IMG/VR virus record: IMGVR_UViG_3300035034_002337
Coordinates: 1-56,804 of that record
From: a virus
Length of the DNA stretch: 56,804 bases
Direction: 5' to 3' (one strand)
Numbering within the stretch: position 1 is the stretch's first letter; every line of letters starts with the position of its first letter. The notes beneath the pieces were generated by a model. The model did not search any database. It saw only the letters and a list, made by a program, of their open reading frames with translations, and was not told where the DNA came from. Position numbers and translations under genes: made by a program. Below, piece by piece: positions 18,129 to 26,919 of this stretch.

Positions 18129-18137
18129 CCTATTTAT
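18129..18137 (+). promoter_or_regulatory. Late-promoter-like motif
   Basis: CCTATTTAT ends 9 nt before ATG 18147, with GATGAG in between as a weak ribosome-binding site. Confidence 0.5.
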
Positions 18138-18146
18138 TGATGAGAT

Positions 18147-21100
18147 ATGCTAAAATCAATTAAAGTGTCAGATAGGTCAGTTAGACCGTTTACGGTTTAC
18201 AATCACCGTAGTATCGATATGCTATCGAATAACAGTGTTATACTGACAGAAGATGATAGTTCATTATTTGCTGCGGTTGATTCTGTGTCACGTAGTTTAT
18301 CCACGGAACGACAAAGTTCTGATGCACACTTTCAAGTGTCAACCGTGTCAAGAAATGACGGTTCAATTTTTTATGATACGGGCAGCTTAAAATACTCAGC
18401 AATCACAAATCCAGTTGATTGGACGGGGAATTATCAACGTTCAATGTATAACTTAATTGCCGAAAGATTCTACAATTCAAATAGAACCAGTAATCTGGGA
18501 ATTCAAACACTGGAACGAAACCCAAACGGAGATTTTATTGAACGACGCACAATTTCCGACACAGTGACTATTGGAAAAATCCCACAGCGGATATTTGGTG
18601 AGAAGATTGTTCCGGGCACATTTAAGCTTACTGACTATTCAAATTCCGAATTTACGTTTGACGTTATAGACGACTCCAACACGAATTTGTCGGTAACAGC
18701 CCCATTTACATACCATTCCAATTTACAACAACTAACTCACCGCACAGACTCAGAATACGAACCTGATAATGATAGATTTGGGTTTTCAGTGGATGCCAAT
18801 GCTGGATATGTTATTGTGGGTTCACCTATGGACCGTCAATCACTTGGCACATCAAAGTCGGGAAAGGCAAATCTATTTAAGTTTGATATTACAACTGGCG
18901 AATATCGCTTTTTAAAAGAATTTAATGGGGCAGAAACGCAATATTCCTTGATATTGGAAGCACGTATAGATAATTATCCAAACGTATTGTCTGAACAAGG
19001 AGGATCTGTATTATACGGTAGTGGTAGTTGTGTCGAGGGATCTGTTATAGACTCTTTTGGATTTTCTGTATCAGTCTCGGATCAATTCTTGTCTATCGGG
19101 GCACCAACAACAACTATTCATGAAACGTCCTGTGATTCGTCTGGAAGTGGATTCGTTTACATATACGAAAAGGTTAAAGGTGGAGTTGACAACTGGGGGT
19201 TAATAAATGTGCTTGAGGGAACATCTACAAATGATAGATTCGGTTCGGATCTCGCAATAGATGGCAACCGAATGGTTATCGGTGCGGATGGATTTAATAG
19301 TGGTTCGGGAATTGCATACGTGTTCACTAAAAAAGTGTATTTGGGAGACGTCTCATGTGACACTGTACATCCATCGTTCTTTCAACAGATTCAATTAGAG
19401 TCGGGAACGGATTCCCACTCTACTTTAGCGTTAGATACAGACACAAATCCATTATTTGATCTATTTACAGAAGAAGACTTTCCGTATGATGTATCCGGTA
19501 ATAGCACATGGGTACTGGAACATGTATTAACGCCAACCAAAGAAGTTCTTGGCTTTGGTGGAACGGTTGCAATTGACGGAGATATAATATCAATTGGAAG
19601 TAAGGTTTCACAAGAAAATAGTACGGTATTTGTGTACGAGTTTCAACAAGAACTTGGAGCAGAGTGTGTGACTGGTTCATGGCTACCTACTTGCACCCTA
19701 ACACCTCCAATACCAGATACTGACTTCATAGGAACATTAACGCCCAACTCTATATCACAGTTTGGGCATGAAATCTGTATCTCGGACAATATACTTATTA
19801 TAGGTGATCCCACGAGATGTGACTATACAATACAGTCAACAATACCAAGTCGAAATATAGGATGTGTATTCGTGTATAAATACGGGTCTAGTAATGGTGA
19901 CTGTGATGTTTGTGAGGAAATTCCCGCCGCCGACACTGAATGTCGATTTGGGTTAATTCAGACCATAATTGGAGATGTCGCAACCGATAATCACTTTGGG
20001 TATTCGGTTGACCTGTCGGGAAAAAAGTTGGCCGTTTCAAGCCCGTATAAACTAACTGTGTCTGCGTCATATAATAACCCACAGATTTCATTTGAGTTGA
20101 ATGACGACATTGTTATAGAGGGAACAACAGTGATCTACGAACTGGATGACGATGAAACGCTGTATCGGCATGTAGCTAATATATCCCACACGTCGCTGAA
20201 AGATGAGCCATATAAAAGTTTTGGGTATAGTGTATCTATTGACGACGAGTTTTTATTTGTAGGCTCACCTTTTAATGTGACCACATCCAACTTTATTAAT
20301 CCAACCACACTCGAACAGCAATTAACATCTATCACCCAAGGCGTCGTATTTTCGTATGTAATCAATGAAGTAGGGCAAGCGGAGCATCTTGGAAATGTTT
20401 TTTACAAGAATGGCTTGGTTGTGATAACTAATCCTTCACCAGCTTATCAAAATATATTAAAGGATGGTTATCACATTTCGTTTCAAACGCAACATACTAT
20501 TTATGAAGAGGAGTATATATTAACCGTTGCACCCGGAGAATTTAACACCAGTCAGAACCCAACCTCCTTATTGCGTGAAAGTGCCCTGTTTGATATTAAC
20601 GGAAATGGGACGTTTGATTTTGAGGATGTAGACTTGATATTACGCTATATAAACAAGTATAAGATATTCGTAAATACTAAAATAGCCGTTGAGAATTCAC
20701 AAACCGACCATGGATTTGTGTTAGAACAAGACCTATTTTCACTAAGTTCATCATTGAGTAACGCGGAACTTATTCGACGATCTATAAAAGCGTTTGATAG
20801 TGAAGAAGCGTGGTGGAATAACGATATCTTTATGCTAGAGTCCGAAGACGTCCTATTGAATGAGAACATTACAGACCTCGTAGAATTCTTCGCGGATGAT
20901 AAACTATCTGATGTATACATTTCCAAATTGATTGAACTAGACGATAGTGGAGCATTCGATATCAATGGTGACGGAACAGTAGACTCGCGTGATGCTGCTA
21001 TCATTCTTCGATATTACAATAACTATAGGGACCATAACCTCATTAAATCGAGTATTACAGCGTTGTCAACACGAACATCAGCAACACAGGTTGTTGATCT

Positions 21101-21329
21101 GTTGGATAAGTACACGGGTACGAATCAAGACAATATTATACATCCAAACTTTTATTCGTATGTGGAATCGTCTTCATATGATAAAACTGGAAGTTATTTG
21201 GCCCCATTTGTAACAACTATTGGATTGTATGACGATTCATATAACCTAGTGGGCGTTGCAAAACTAGGAACCCCGATCAAAATACCAAAGGACTACCCAT
21301 TAAACTTCTCTGTGTCGTGGGATAGGTAG
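18147..21329 (+). CDS. Tail protein: FG-GAP propeller plus dockerin-like Ca sites
   Basis: 1060 residues. Seven FG-GAP-type repeats are visible, each with F-G-x-S/D followed by a short strand ending in G-x/S-P or similar, near residues 209 (RFGFSVDANAGYVIVGSP), 301, 362, 468, 537, 615 and 691; seven is the number of blades in integrin-type propellers. Two dockerin/EF-hand calcium loops follow: DINGNGTFDFED at residues 816-827 and DINGDGTVDSRD at 938-949, each with RY helices after the loop. The last 60 residues are the module shared with the upstream protein. The combination suggests a calcium-dependent, surface-binding tail component, possibly for host attachment. Confidence 0.7.
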   Translation: MLKSIKVSDRSVRPFTVYNHRSIDMLSNNSVILTEDDSSLFAAVDSVSRSLSTERQSSDAHFQVSTVSRNDGSIFYDTGSLKYSAITNPVDWTGNYQRSMYNLIAERFYNSNRTSNLGIQTLERNPNGDFIERRTISDTVTIGKIPQRIFGEKIVPGTFKLTDYSNSEFTFDVIDDSNTNLSVTAPFTYHSNLQQLTHRTDSEYEPDNDRFGFSVDANAGYVIVGSPMDRQSLGTSKSGKANLFKFDITTGEYRFLKEFNGAETQYSLILEARIDNYPNVLSEQGGSVLYGSGSCVEGSVIDSFGFSVSVSDQFLSIGAPTTTIHETSCDSSGSGFVYIYEKVKGGVDNWGLINVLEGTSTNDRFGSDLAIDGNRMVIGADGFNSGSGIAYVFTKKVYLGDVSCDTVHPSFFQQIQLESGTDSHSTLALDTDTNPLFDLFTEEDFPYDVSGNSTWVLEHVLTPTKEVLGFGGTVAIDGDIISIGSKVSQENSTVFVYEFQQELGAECVTGSWLPTCTLTPPIPDTDFIGTLTPNSISQFGHEICISDNILIIGDPTRCDYTIQSTIPSRNIGCVFVYKYGSSNGDCDVCEEIPAADTECRFGLIQTIIGDVATDNHFGYSVDLSGKKLAVSSPYKLTVSASYNNPQISFELNDDIVIEGTTVIYELDDDETLYRHVANISHTSLKDEPYKSFGYSVSIDDEFLFVGSPFNVTTSNFINPTTLEQQLTSITQGVVFSYVINEVGQAEHLGNVFYKNGLVVITNPSPAYQNILKDGYHISFQTQHTIYEEEYILTVAPGEFNTSQNPTSLLRESALFDINGNGTFDFEDVDLILRYINKYKIFVNTKIAVENSQTDHGFVLEQDLFSLSSSLSNAELIRRSIKAFDSEEAWWNNDIFMLESEDVLLNENITDLVEFFADDKLSDVYISKLIELDDSGAFDINGDGTVDSRDAAIILRYYNNYRDHNLIKSSITALSTRTSATQVVDLLDKYTGTNQDNIIHPNFYSYVESSSYDKTGSYLAPFVTTIGLYDDSYNLVGVAKLGTPIKIPKDYPLNFSVSWDR

Positions 21330-21344
21330 AATTTCTCAGGCTGT

Positions 21345-21353
21345 CATATTTAT
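21345..21353 (+). promoter_or_regulatory. Late-promoter-like motif with separate SD
   Basis: CATATTTAT 15 nt before ATG 21369; AAAGGAAAA lies between and is a good ribosome-binding site. Confidence 0.6.
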
Positions 21354-21368
21354 ATAAAAAGGAAAACG

Positions 21369-21788
21369 ATGTCAACAGTAGCAAATAATGGTATTTCAAT
21401 AGAGCGATCTTCACTTTCTACGTCACTGGTGGATCGATATTCCACGTGGAATAGTCCAGAGAGTATGCGTGGTAAGGCAGCTCCGGGTGTTAATTTCATG
21501 AGTGACAATTACGTTAAAGGATTTACACCCAACATGCAATTGGGAGCGTCTGACATTCGAAATATAGGTAAAGGGGGAAGTGGGGCATCGTTTCTATATG
21601 GAAACGAGAATAAGATTCCCAGAGAAGTTTCTGATGTTATTACACAGACATATAACGCTGGACCCGCCAATTCAATTCAAGATGAATTTAAAAGTCGTCC
21701 ACAACAAGGACAAACACGGTTTACATCAAAGGGATTAAACTACATTGACTCGATACATGGGTTTAGCAATATACCGTATTTTAGATAA
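21369..21788 (+). CDS. Unassigned structural-type protein
   Basis: 139 residues, Gly/Ser/Asn-rich with low hydrophobicity (NNGISIERSSLSTSLVDRYS, GASDIRNIGKGGSGASFLYG). It looks extended, like a linker or adaptor in the tail. It ends the long tail block; its stop overlaps the ATG of the GIY-YIG-like gene by one base. No family recognised. Confidence 0.5.
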   Translation: MSTVANNGISIERSSLSTSLVDRYSTWNSPESMRGKAAPGVNFMSDNYVKGFTPNMQLGASDIRNIGKGGSGASFLYGNENKIPREVSDVITQTYNAGPANSIQDEFKSRPQQGQTRFTSKGLNYIDSIHGFSNIPYFR

Positions 21789-22222
21789 TGGGTACGTTCG
21801 ACTGGGGTCATTGGTCCCCTCCACAGGGAGTAGATTGTATTCCACCCGACACACTTGGCTTTTTATATAAGATTACCCACAGAAAAACCAACAGGTTTTA
21901 CGTTGGAATAAAACAAGTCTCAAAGCAAATCAAGCGACCACCACTCAAAGGGAAAACCCGAAAGCGGAAACATATAGTTGATTCCGACTGGCGGAAATAT
22001 TGCTCGTCATCTGGTGAGATTGCAGAAGATATTAAACAAAACGAGTCCGACTATGCGTTTGAGATTTTATCGTTCCATCCATCAAAATCATTGTTGAAAT
22101 ACGCCGAAGCAGAGTTTCTAGTTACTCACAATTGTCTGTTTGATACAAATTGCTTTAATCAGATGTTTAATTACCGACTTCGATTTTCGAAGTTAAGCGT
22201 TATTAAAACGAATCATTGCTAG
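21788..22222 (+). CDS. GIY-YIG-like nuclease
   Basis: 144 residues. The opening GFLYKITHRKTNRFYVGIKQ corresponds to the GIY-YIG core strands (GFLY for GIY, YVG for YIG), followed by DWRKYCSSSGEI and a glutamate in YAEAEFLVTH where the catalytic Glu is expected. Such short GIY-YIG proteins in T4-like phages are often free-standing homing nucleases of the Seg type. The N-terminal 24 residues precede the domain. It starts right at the stop of the previous structural gene and its 3' end overlaps the convergent spike gene by 30 nt, which is consistent with insertion between two modules. Confidence 0.65.
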   Translation: MGTFDWGHWSPPQGVDCIPPDTLGFLYKITHRKTNRFYVGIKQVSKQIKRPPLKGKTRKRKHIVDSDWRKYCSSSGEIAEDIKQNESDYAFEILSFHPSKSLLKYAEAEFLVTHNCLFDTNCFNQMFNYRLRFSKLSVIKTNHC

Positions 22223-24235
22223 GTTGCTGTCGAATGGAACGTCACTTGTGGGGTAATACGTAAGCTCAGTTGCAGGTGTTTGTGCTACCCGAATTAGAGA
22301 TTTATACGTTGACTCCAAGTCGTTTTCTCCAGCCTTAACAGAGGATGTTATTTGCTGGATCACAGCCGATGAATTATTTTCACATCGAATAGCGGGTCCG
22401 TCAAACTGGTTCAAAATGTTGATGGAGTTTAATGGTTGTTCAACCACTGACGGATGAACTTCATTTTGTTGGAACATGTAATATCCATATCCAACTATTG
22501 TACTTTGATTTACGTTAATTACAGGTACATTATGATCATTGGCTCCGGCCAATTGTCGCTTCTCAATTTTTAACCCTGAACAATATAATGTTGCCCCTAG
22601 GTCCAAAAACACCATAGGTGATTGGTTTGACGATGTATTGTTTCGTAGTAGCCATGCATTTCCAAGTGTAACCGAGCTGCCACGGGTATACACCGCAAAC
22701 GACATCACGGACGCGATAATTGACTCCGCTGTAACACTGGAGTTATTTTCACTAGTGAGTAGTGAAATAACGGGAGAGCAATACGAATAGTTTATATTAA
22801 CAACACTATGGTTGCGGGCCACTACAGCAGCAGCAGGATTGGGAAACGCTACTGGTGGGGTTATATGCTCTCTAATTCGAGCACCTTTCGCATAGACATT
22901 TGATCGCTCGGTTGCAACAATCTGACCATTTCCGTTATATCCCACGTATGTACATTTTGTTGAATTATTGCGAGAGTCGGCAACAATATACGACCCTTGG
23001 TCAGCATAAATTCCACTTTCTTTATTAAATGAGGCGTTTGCCCATCTAGCCTCTATGATTCCGGCGTGAATCGCCATAAATCCAGCAAATGAATTTCCGG
23101 TTGCAACGCAATGTGGTGCATCTATGGGATTTCCACGTGTAGAGTAAAATCCATATGCATTGTTTGATGAGCAGCAACTTATACACGACATCGATCCGTC
23201 TCTAGCGGCAAACCCAGCATACGCGAACCCAGACACACCCACTCTTTTCGTGGTAGTTGACGCGGCCCCTCGACGATACTTTACGAGATCGGCAGTTGCG
23301 TCAGCTTCGTGAAATCGGTTGTTTAGTCGCCCCACACTAATTCCATCCCCGCCGTCGCCAATAAACGTAGTCTGATTCACGCCAAGAATTGCCATGTTTT
23401 CAATACTTCTAATACATCCGTTTGTTATAGACAACCCACTGGATTTTTCAAAAGTCAACTTTGTTTGTAGAAGATATACTTCGGCAGCATTTATTCCGTA
23501 CGTCACAGCGGAGTTGTGTCGGAGTGTCATCCCAACCGAAACTGTTCCACTTCCCTTGCTTAAAATTCTCCAAGCACCACAAAGTGCTCGTTCTTGAGAC
23601 GCTTGACCACCCGCACCTATTGTGTTAGTTCCCATGTCAGTTATTAGCAAGTAATCTCCGACAGCAGCAGCATTCGACAGTTGTGATGTGGTTGTTATAC
23701 TCGCAGTAACGTTTCCTTCTCCAACAAAATTCAACGAGTCAATTGTTGCGTTCGCATGAGCGATTAAGTCGGAGCCATTATTTCCTTTTACGGAAATTAG
23801 TTGGCCGTCTGGGTGATGTAGATCAACTTCTGAGGTGTGTATATATTCTTCATTTCCAAGTGCGACTGTAACACTTCCACCATGTATAATGCGACGACTT
23901 TGTAGCCATGTAAATGCACCTGTTAATGTCTTAAAGGGCCAAGTCTCATCCCCCGTTGAATCATTCCCCGATGAAGTAACTGCTAATGTTATATCGGTGT
24001 ATATACTAGAACCCGCCAAATCAGAAGACAAAGCGTGACTGGCAGTAAGTGCGTAGCTACACGATTCCATGAGACCTTGGCTTCTCAGAAACCCATAATA
24101 TTGATCAATCGTTGTTGCTTTCGTCTCTCCCGTTGGAGTAGACGGTGCATCGACATCCACTACCAATAGCAAATCTTCGGTAGATAACGATTGTGAAGTT
24201 AGTCTAGTAAGTTGGGATATTTTTTTGTTGGCCAT
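22193..24235 (-). CDS. Beta-helix tail spike / fibre
   Basis: 680 residues. It starts with the short fibre-attachment motif MANKKISQLTRL...EDLLLVVD, which is widespread at the N-terminus of phage tail fibres and spikes. The rest shows the many short strands with Asn/Ser/Gly turns of a right-handed parallel beta-helix (GFAARDGSMSCISCC, NNAYGFYSTRGNPI, NSFAGFMAIHAGIIEA, KESGIYADQGSYIVA). Such spikes bind or cut host surface polysaccharides. I see no intramolecular chaperone at the C-terminus. It is on the opposite strand from the baseplate genes and has its own late-type motif. Confidence 0.75.
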   Translation of the reverse strand: MANKKISQLTRLTSQSLSTEDLLLVVDVDAPSTPTGETKATTIDQYYGFLRSQGLMESCSYALTASHALSSDLAGSSIYTDITLAVTSSGNDSTGDETWPFKTLTGAFTWLQSRRIIHGGSVTVALGNEEYIHTSEVDLHHPDGQLISVKGNNGSDLIAHANATIDSLNFVGEGNVTASITTTSQLSNAAAVGDYLLITDMGTNTIGAGGQASQERALCGAWRILSKGSGTVSVGMTLRHNSAVTYGINAAEVYLLQTKLTFEKSSGLSITNGCIRSIENMAILGVNQTTFIGDGGDGISVGRLNNRFHEADATADLVKYRRGAASTTTKRVGVSGFAYAGFAARDGSMSCISCCSSNNAYGFYSTRGNPIDAPHCVATGNSFAGFMAIHAGIIEARWANASFNKESGIYADQGSYIVADSRNNSTKCTYVGYNGNGQIVATERSNVYAKGARIREHITPPVAFPNPAAAVVARNHSVVNINYSYCSPVISLLTSENNSSVTAESIIASVMSFAVYTRGSSVTLGNAWLLRNNTSSNQSPMVFLDLGATLYCSGLKIEKRQLAGANDHNVPVINVNQSTIVGYGYYMFQQNEVHPSVVEQPLNSINILNQFDGPAIRCENNSSAVIQQITSSVKAGENDLESTYKSLIRVAQTPATELTYYPTSDVPFDSNLAMIRFNNA

Positions 24236-24253
24236 TGTGTATAAAGTGTCTGG

Positions 24254-25057
24254 TTATAAATATGATTCGCTTTCGTTTTTAGCATTGGTTCCTTGGTGGG
24301 CATCAAAAACGGAAACTATATATTTCACAAGATCACTTCGTACAATATCATCAGACGTAAACTGAAAGCACTTTATTTTATTGTCAACCGCATTTTCGTT
24401 ATTAAACATATTGTAGAACTTACTAAATCCACTTTTATGTCCAATGTCAGATTGCATTGGGTCTCCAACGACAATTACTTTGCAGCCATCACCAAATCTA
24501 GTTAAAAATGTGAGCAATTCTTTGGTTGTTAAATTCTGAGCTTCGTCCAAAATAACACATTTTCGTTTCCAATCTCGACCACGAGCAAATCCAAGATGAT
24601 CTGCCTCAATTTGTCTGTTTGATAATGCATACGCAAGCTCTGTTTTCGTTAAGAACTCACCAAGTTTATCCATGAGAGGTCTAAGATATGGCTCAAGTTT
24701 CATGTTTTCTTCTCCCGGAAGAAACCCTAGTCTATTATCGGATGATTCAACCGCACTGCGAACATATAACAATGAATCAACAACATTCTCATTTATTAGT
24801 TCCAACCCACTAAAAACCGAAAGATATGTTTTTGACGTTCCAGCTGGACCGATACAGAACATTAAATCCGTAGTTTCTGATTTTGCAATTTCCAAAAATT
24901 TCTTTTGATTACCAGTTAACGGTAAATGAAGTGATGATTTGAGCTTTCTGGTTCGCTTGTTATTTAGCGGGGAGCTTGGTTTTACGGGTTGGGGTTTTTT
25001 TCGAGCCATATTTGTTTTTGATTTTGTTGATTTTCGTACAGAATTCATATCGTTCAT
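24254..25057 (-). CDS. phoH: PhoH-like ATPase
   Basis: 267 residues. Walker A is GPAGTSKT (about residues 70-77; Ser replaces the usual second Gly) and Walker B is VILDEAQN, with GDPMQSD as the following sensor motif; this is the standard PhoH-like P-loop domain. PhoH-like proteins are very common in marine phages and belong to the family of predicted RNA-linked ATPases; their role in infection is unclear. The basic first 40 residues may be a nucleic-acid-binding extension. An internal ATG at 25009 is an alternative start that would reduce the 98-nt overlap with the upstream gene. TATTTAT on the minus strand lies about 20 nt upstream of 25057. Confidence 0.9.
   Translation of the reverse strand: MNDMNSVRKSTKSKTNMARKKPQPVKPSSPLNNKRTRKLKSSLHLPLTGNQKKFLEIAKSETTDLMFCIGPAGTSKTYLSVFSGLELINENVVDSLLYVRSAVESSDNRLGFLPGEENMKLEPYLRPLMDKLGEFLTKTELAYALSNRQIEADHLGFARGRDWKRKCVILDEAQNLTTKELLTFLTRFGDGCKVIVVGDPMQSDIGHKSGFSKFYNMFNNENAVDNKIKCFQFTSDDIVRSDLVKYIVSVFDAHQGTNAKNESESYL
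24256..24264 (-). promoter_or_regulatory. Late-promoter-like motif for the spike gene
   Basis: On the minus strand this reads CATATTTAT, 20 nt before the spike ATG (24235). It shows that the motif follows gene direction and is not a strand artefact. It overlaps the last codons of the PhoH gene. Confidence 0.6.
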
Positions 25058-25301
25058 CGGTAATAAAAGTTTCGAATAAATACTCTATGTTTTCTTTATA
25101 GTCTTCGCGTGGTATCGCTATGGTATAGCTTGAACTATCAAAGGTGAACACTAATGTGCTGGGAGCATCTGTATGCACTCCATACAACAGCGAGTCTAAT
25201 ACATGGCGGTACAATTCAGTTTTATGGGTTGCCAGATAACCATTTAGTACGTTGTAATTCGACGGTAAACAAAATGGGATGGGTTTCTTTATTCGTGGCA
25301 T
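24960..25301 (-). CDS. Small unassigned protein upstream of phoH
   Basis: 113 residues, with a basic C-terminal tail (KNKYGSKKTPTRKTKLPAK). It starts at 25301 and overlaps phoH by up to 98 nt in another frame, so the two are likely co-expressed. No motif recognised. The start lies in a divergent 31-nt gap to the zinc-ribbon gene on the + strand. Confidence 0.5.
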   Translation of the reverse strand: MPRIKKPIPFCLPSNYNVLNGYLATHKTELYRHVLDSLLYGVHTDAPSTLVFTFDSSSYTIAIPREDYKENIEYLFETFITDERYEFCTKINKIKNKYGSKKTPTRKTKLPAK

Positions 25302-25332
25302 ATTTACTAAGTATCACTATGTAGATATAACT

Positions 25333-25590
25333 ATGAGTCTTTCAAGAAAACGGCGAACTATTCACGTTCCCATTAAACAAAAGTTGGCTAGTTTCGGGGA
25401 AAGTTTGGCTAAATGGAAGCGAGCAGGTTTGTCAATAACAACTACAGAAGAGCATGACATTAGATTAAAGGTTTGTCAGCGTTGCGTTTTTCATAAAAAG
25501 CTTCCGGTGGGTGGAATTTGCTTAAAATGTGGCTGCTTTTCAATTAAACTGTGGATGTTATCGGAAAAATGCCCAATAAACAAGTGGTGA
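25333..25590 (+). CDS. Small zinc-ribbon protein
   Basis: 85 residues. The C-terminal half has two Cys pairs (VCQRC and CLKCGC) about 17 residues apart, plus a late Cys in SEKCPINKW, typical of a zinc ribbon. Similar tiny zinc proteins are frequent in T4-like marine phages; function unknown. I start it at ATG 25333, since the in-frame start at 25279 would overlap the divergent gene. Confidence 0.6.
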   Translation: MSLSRKRRTIHVPIKQKLASFGESLAKWKRAGLSITTTEEHDIRLKVCQRCVFHKKLPVGGICLKCGCFSIKLWMLSEKCPINKW

Positions 25591-25611
25591 TAGTGATAAT
25601 TCGTAGAAAGT

Positions 25612-25620
25612 GATATTTAT
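25612..25620 (+). promoter_or_regulatory. Late-promoter-like motif, 4 nt before ATG
   Basis: GATATTTAT, spacer AGCT, then ATG 25625. It opens the packaging block. The position supports 25625 over the upstream GTG at 25610. Confidence 0.6.
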
Positions 25621-25624
25621 AGCT

Positions 25625-26287
25625 ATGGAACAAAGTGAATTAACTAGATTTTTAACCGCACCATTTCTGGACGAAGATACAAACCTAGAGTTTGATGGGT
25701 CGGTTGTTCCAGCAAAACAATCATCCAATTACCCTTTACCCAAACATCAGAAAACAGAAGATGAGGTTCGGGTTGAAGTTAAGGCCATTTTAAAGGAAAC
25801 TTTACTAAAGTCAATATTTTCTAACAAAAACCACCATCAACGGTTTAATGAATTTCTAACAAGTCATAAAAAAGTAATTCTTGAGTCGTTAATGACAATA
25901 TTAGTTGATGGCGGAACTAATGAACTATCACCGTTTGCATCATTACGTGGTTATAAGGAATTATCAAGAATTAGGTCGGAAAATTCAGGATACACATACA
26001 TTAGGGATCTTTTCAGTCCAGATTATGTTTACGGTAACGAATTTACGAATAAAATGAAAGAGTTATCGAACTCTCAATTGGACAAAATCTTAGAAACATA
26101 TTCCGTCATCGACGACTTGTATGTTCAAAGTTTAGAAGATGGTGAATCAGAAACCACTGAACTATCTACCCAACAAAAAATTCCAAAGGTAAAACAACTT
26201 GGAAATGGATATAGCGGAACGCCCAAAAACACCGCGTTATCGTACAAAGTCTCTATGAAACGAACTCCACGTGGAAAGCATATATAA
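25625..26287 (+). CDS. Unassigned protein at start of packaging block
   Basis: 220 residues, charged and mostly helical, with a basic C-terminus (SYKVSMKRTPRGKHI). A GTG at 25610 is in frame, but ATG 25625 is favoured because the promoter-like motif would lie inside the longer gene. It precedes the terminase genes and could belong to packaging or head assembly. No domain recognised. Confidence 0.5.
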   Translation: MEQSELTRFLTAPFLDEDTNLEFDGSVVPAKQSSNYPLPKHQKTEDEVRVEVKAILKETLLKSIFSNKNHHQRFNEFLTSHKKVILESLMTILVDGGTNELSPFASLRGYKELSRIRSENSGYTYIRDLFSPDYVYGNEFTNKMKELSNSQLDKILETYSVIDDLYVQSLEDGESETTELSTQQKIPKVKQLGNGYSGTPKNTALSYKVSMKRTPRGKHI

Positions 26288-26313
26288 AAAATAGAATACT
26301 ATAGTTATATGAT

Positions 26314-26919
26314 ATGGGAAAAAACTTAAATATCGTTCATGATTGGCTTAAAGGAAACAACCTACGTCCAACATCCATAAATTTTGTTACCGACAAATCT
26401 GAGCTTGAGAAAAAGAAAAATGATATGTTAATCGGTCAGAAGTATTCTGATGACGATGGTAAAGAATGGGAAAAAACTACATACGGATGGACCTCAGTTC
26501 CCAAGGTATTGTCAGCGATAAAAGAGTCGAATCCACATTGCACAGTATGTCAAAAAGAAATTGATTTTCATAATAAGCAAGATTCACGAGCATACTCCCA
26601 CACAAAAATGTGTTTTGATTGTATGATTGATATGGACACAACGCGAAAACTACAGGGTTCGTTTAAAAACTTCGAGCAAATTTATGTGTTCAAGAAACAG
26701 CGGGACTTTGTGAAATCTACACTTCAAGACCTAAATGAAGCCTTACTAGCGTTGGAGAAACAATCCGCTATTGAGTTTATAAATGAATTTGGGGATAGAG
26801 AAAAATGGTCTGGTTTAAGCCCTGAAAAAATTAAACAGGATGTAATGAGAGACATAACCGAAGGTGAACAGGTTTTGTTAGACATAAATGACCAACTTTC
26901 TAAGTTAGATGCCAAGTAA
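26314..26919 (+). CDS. Putative small terminase subunit or terminase partner
   Basis: 201 residues. It has a zinc-binding-type set of cysteines (CTVCQKEID about residues 71-79, MCFDCMID about 97-104) and then about 90 residues of coiled coil (FVKSTLQDLNEALLALEKQ...). The stop codon overlaps the start of the large terminase by 11 nt. Small terminase subunits usually lie just upstream of the large one and have helical cores, so this is the best candidate; the zinc site is not typical and leaves the identity open. A TATAGTTAT variant of the late motif ends 5 nt before the ATG. Confidence 0.5.
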   Translation: MGKNLNIVHDWLKGNNLRPTSINFVTDKSELEKKKNDMLIGQKYSDDDGKEWEKTTYGWTSVPKVLSAIKESNPHCTVCQKEIDFHNKQDSRAYSHTKMCFDCMIDMDTTRKLQGSFKNFEQIYVFKKQRDFVKSTLQDLNEALLALEKQSAIEFINEFGDREKWSGLSPEKIKQDVMRDITEGEQVLLDINDQLSKLDAK

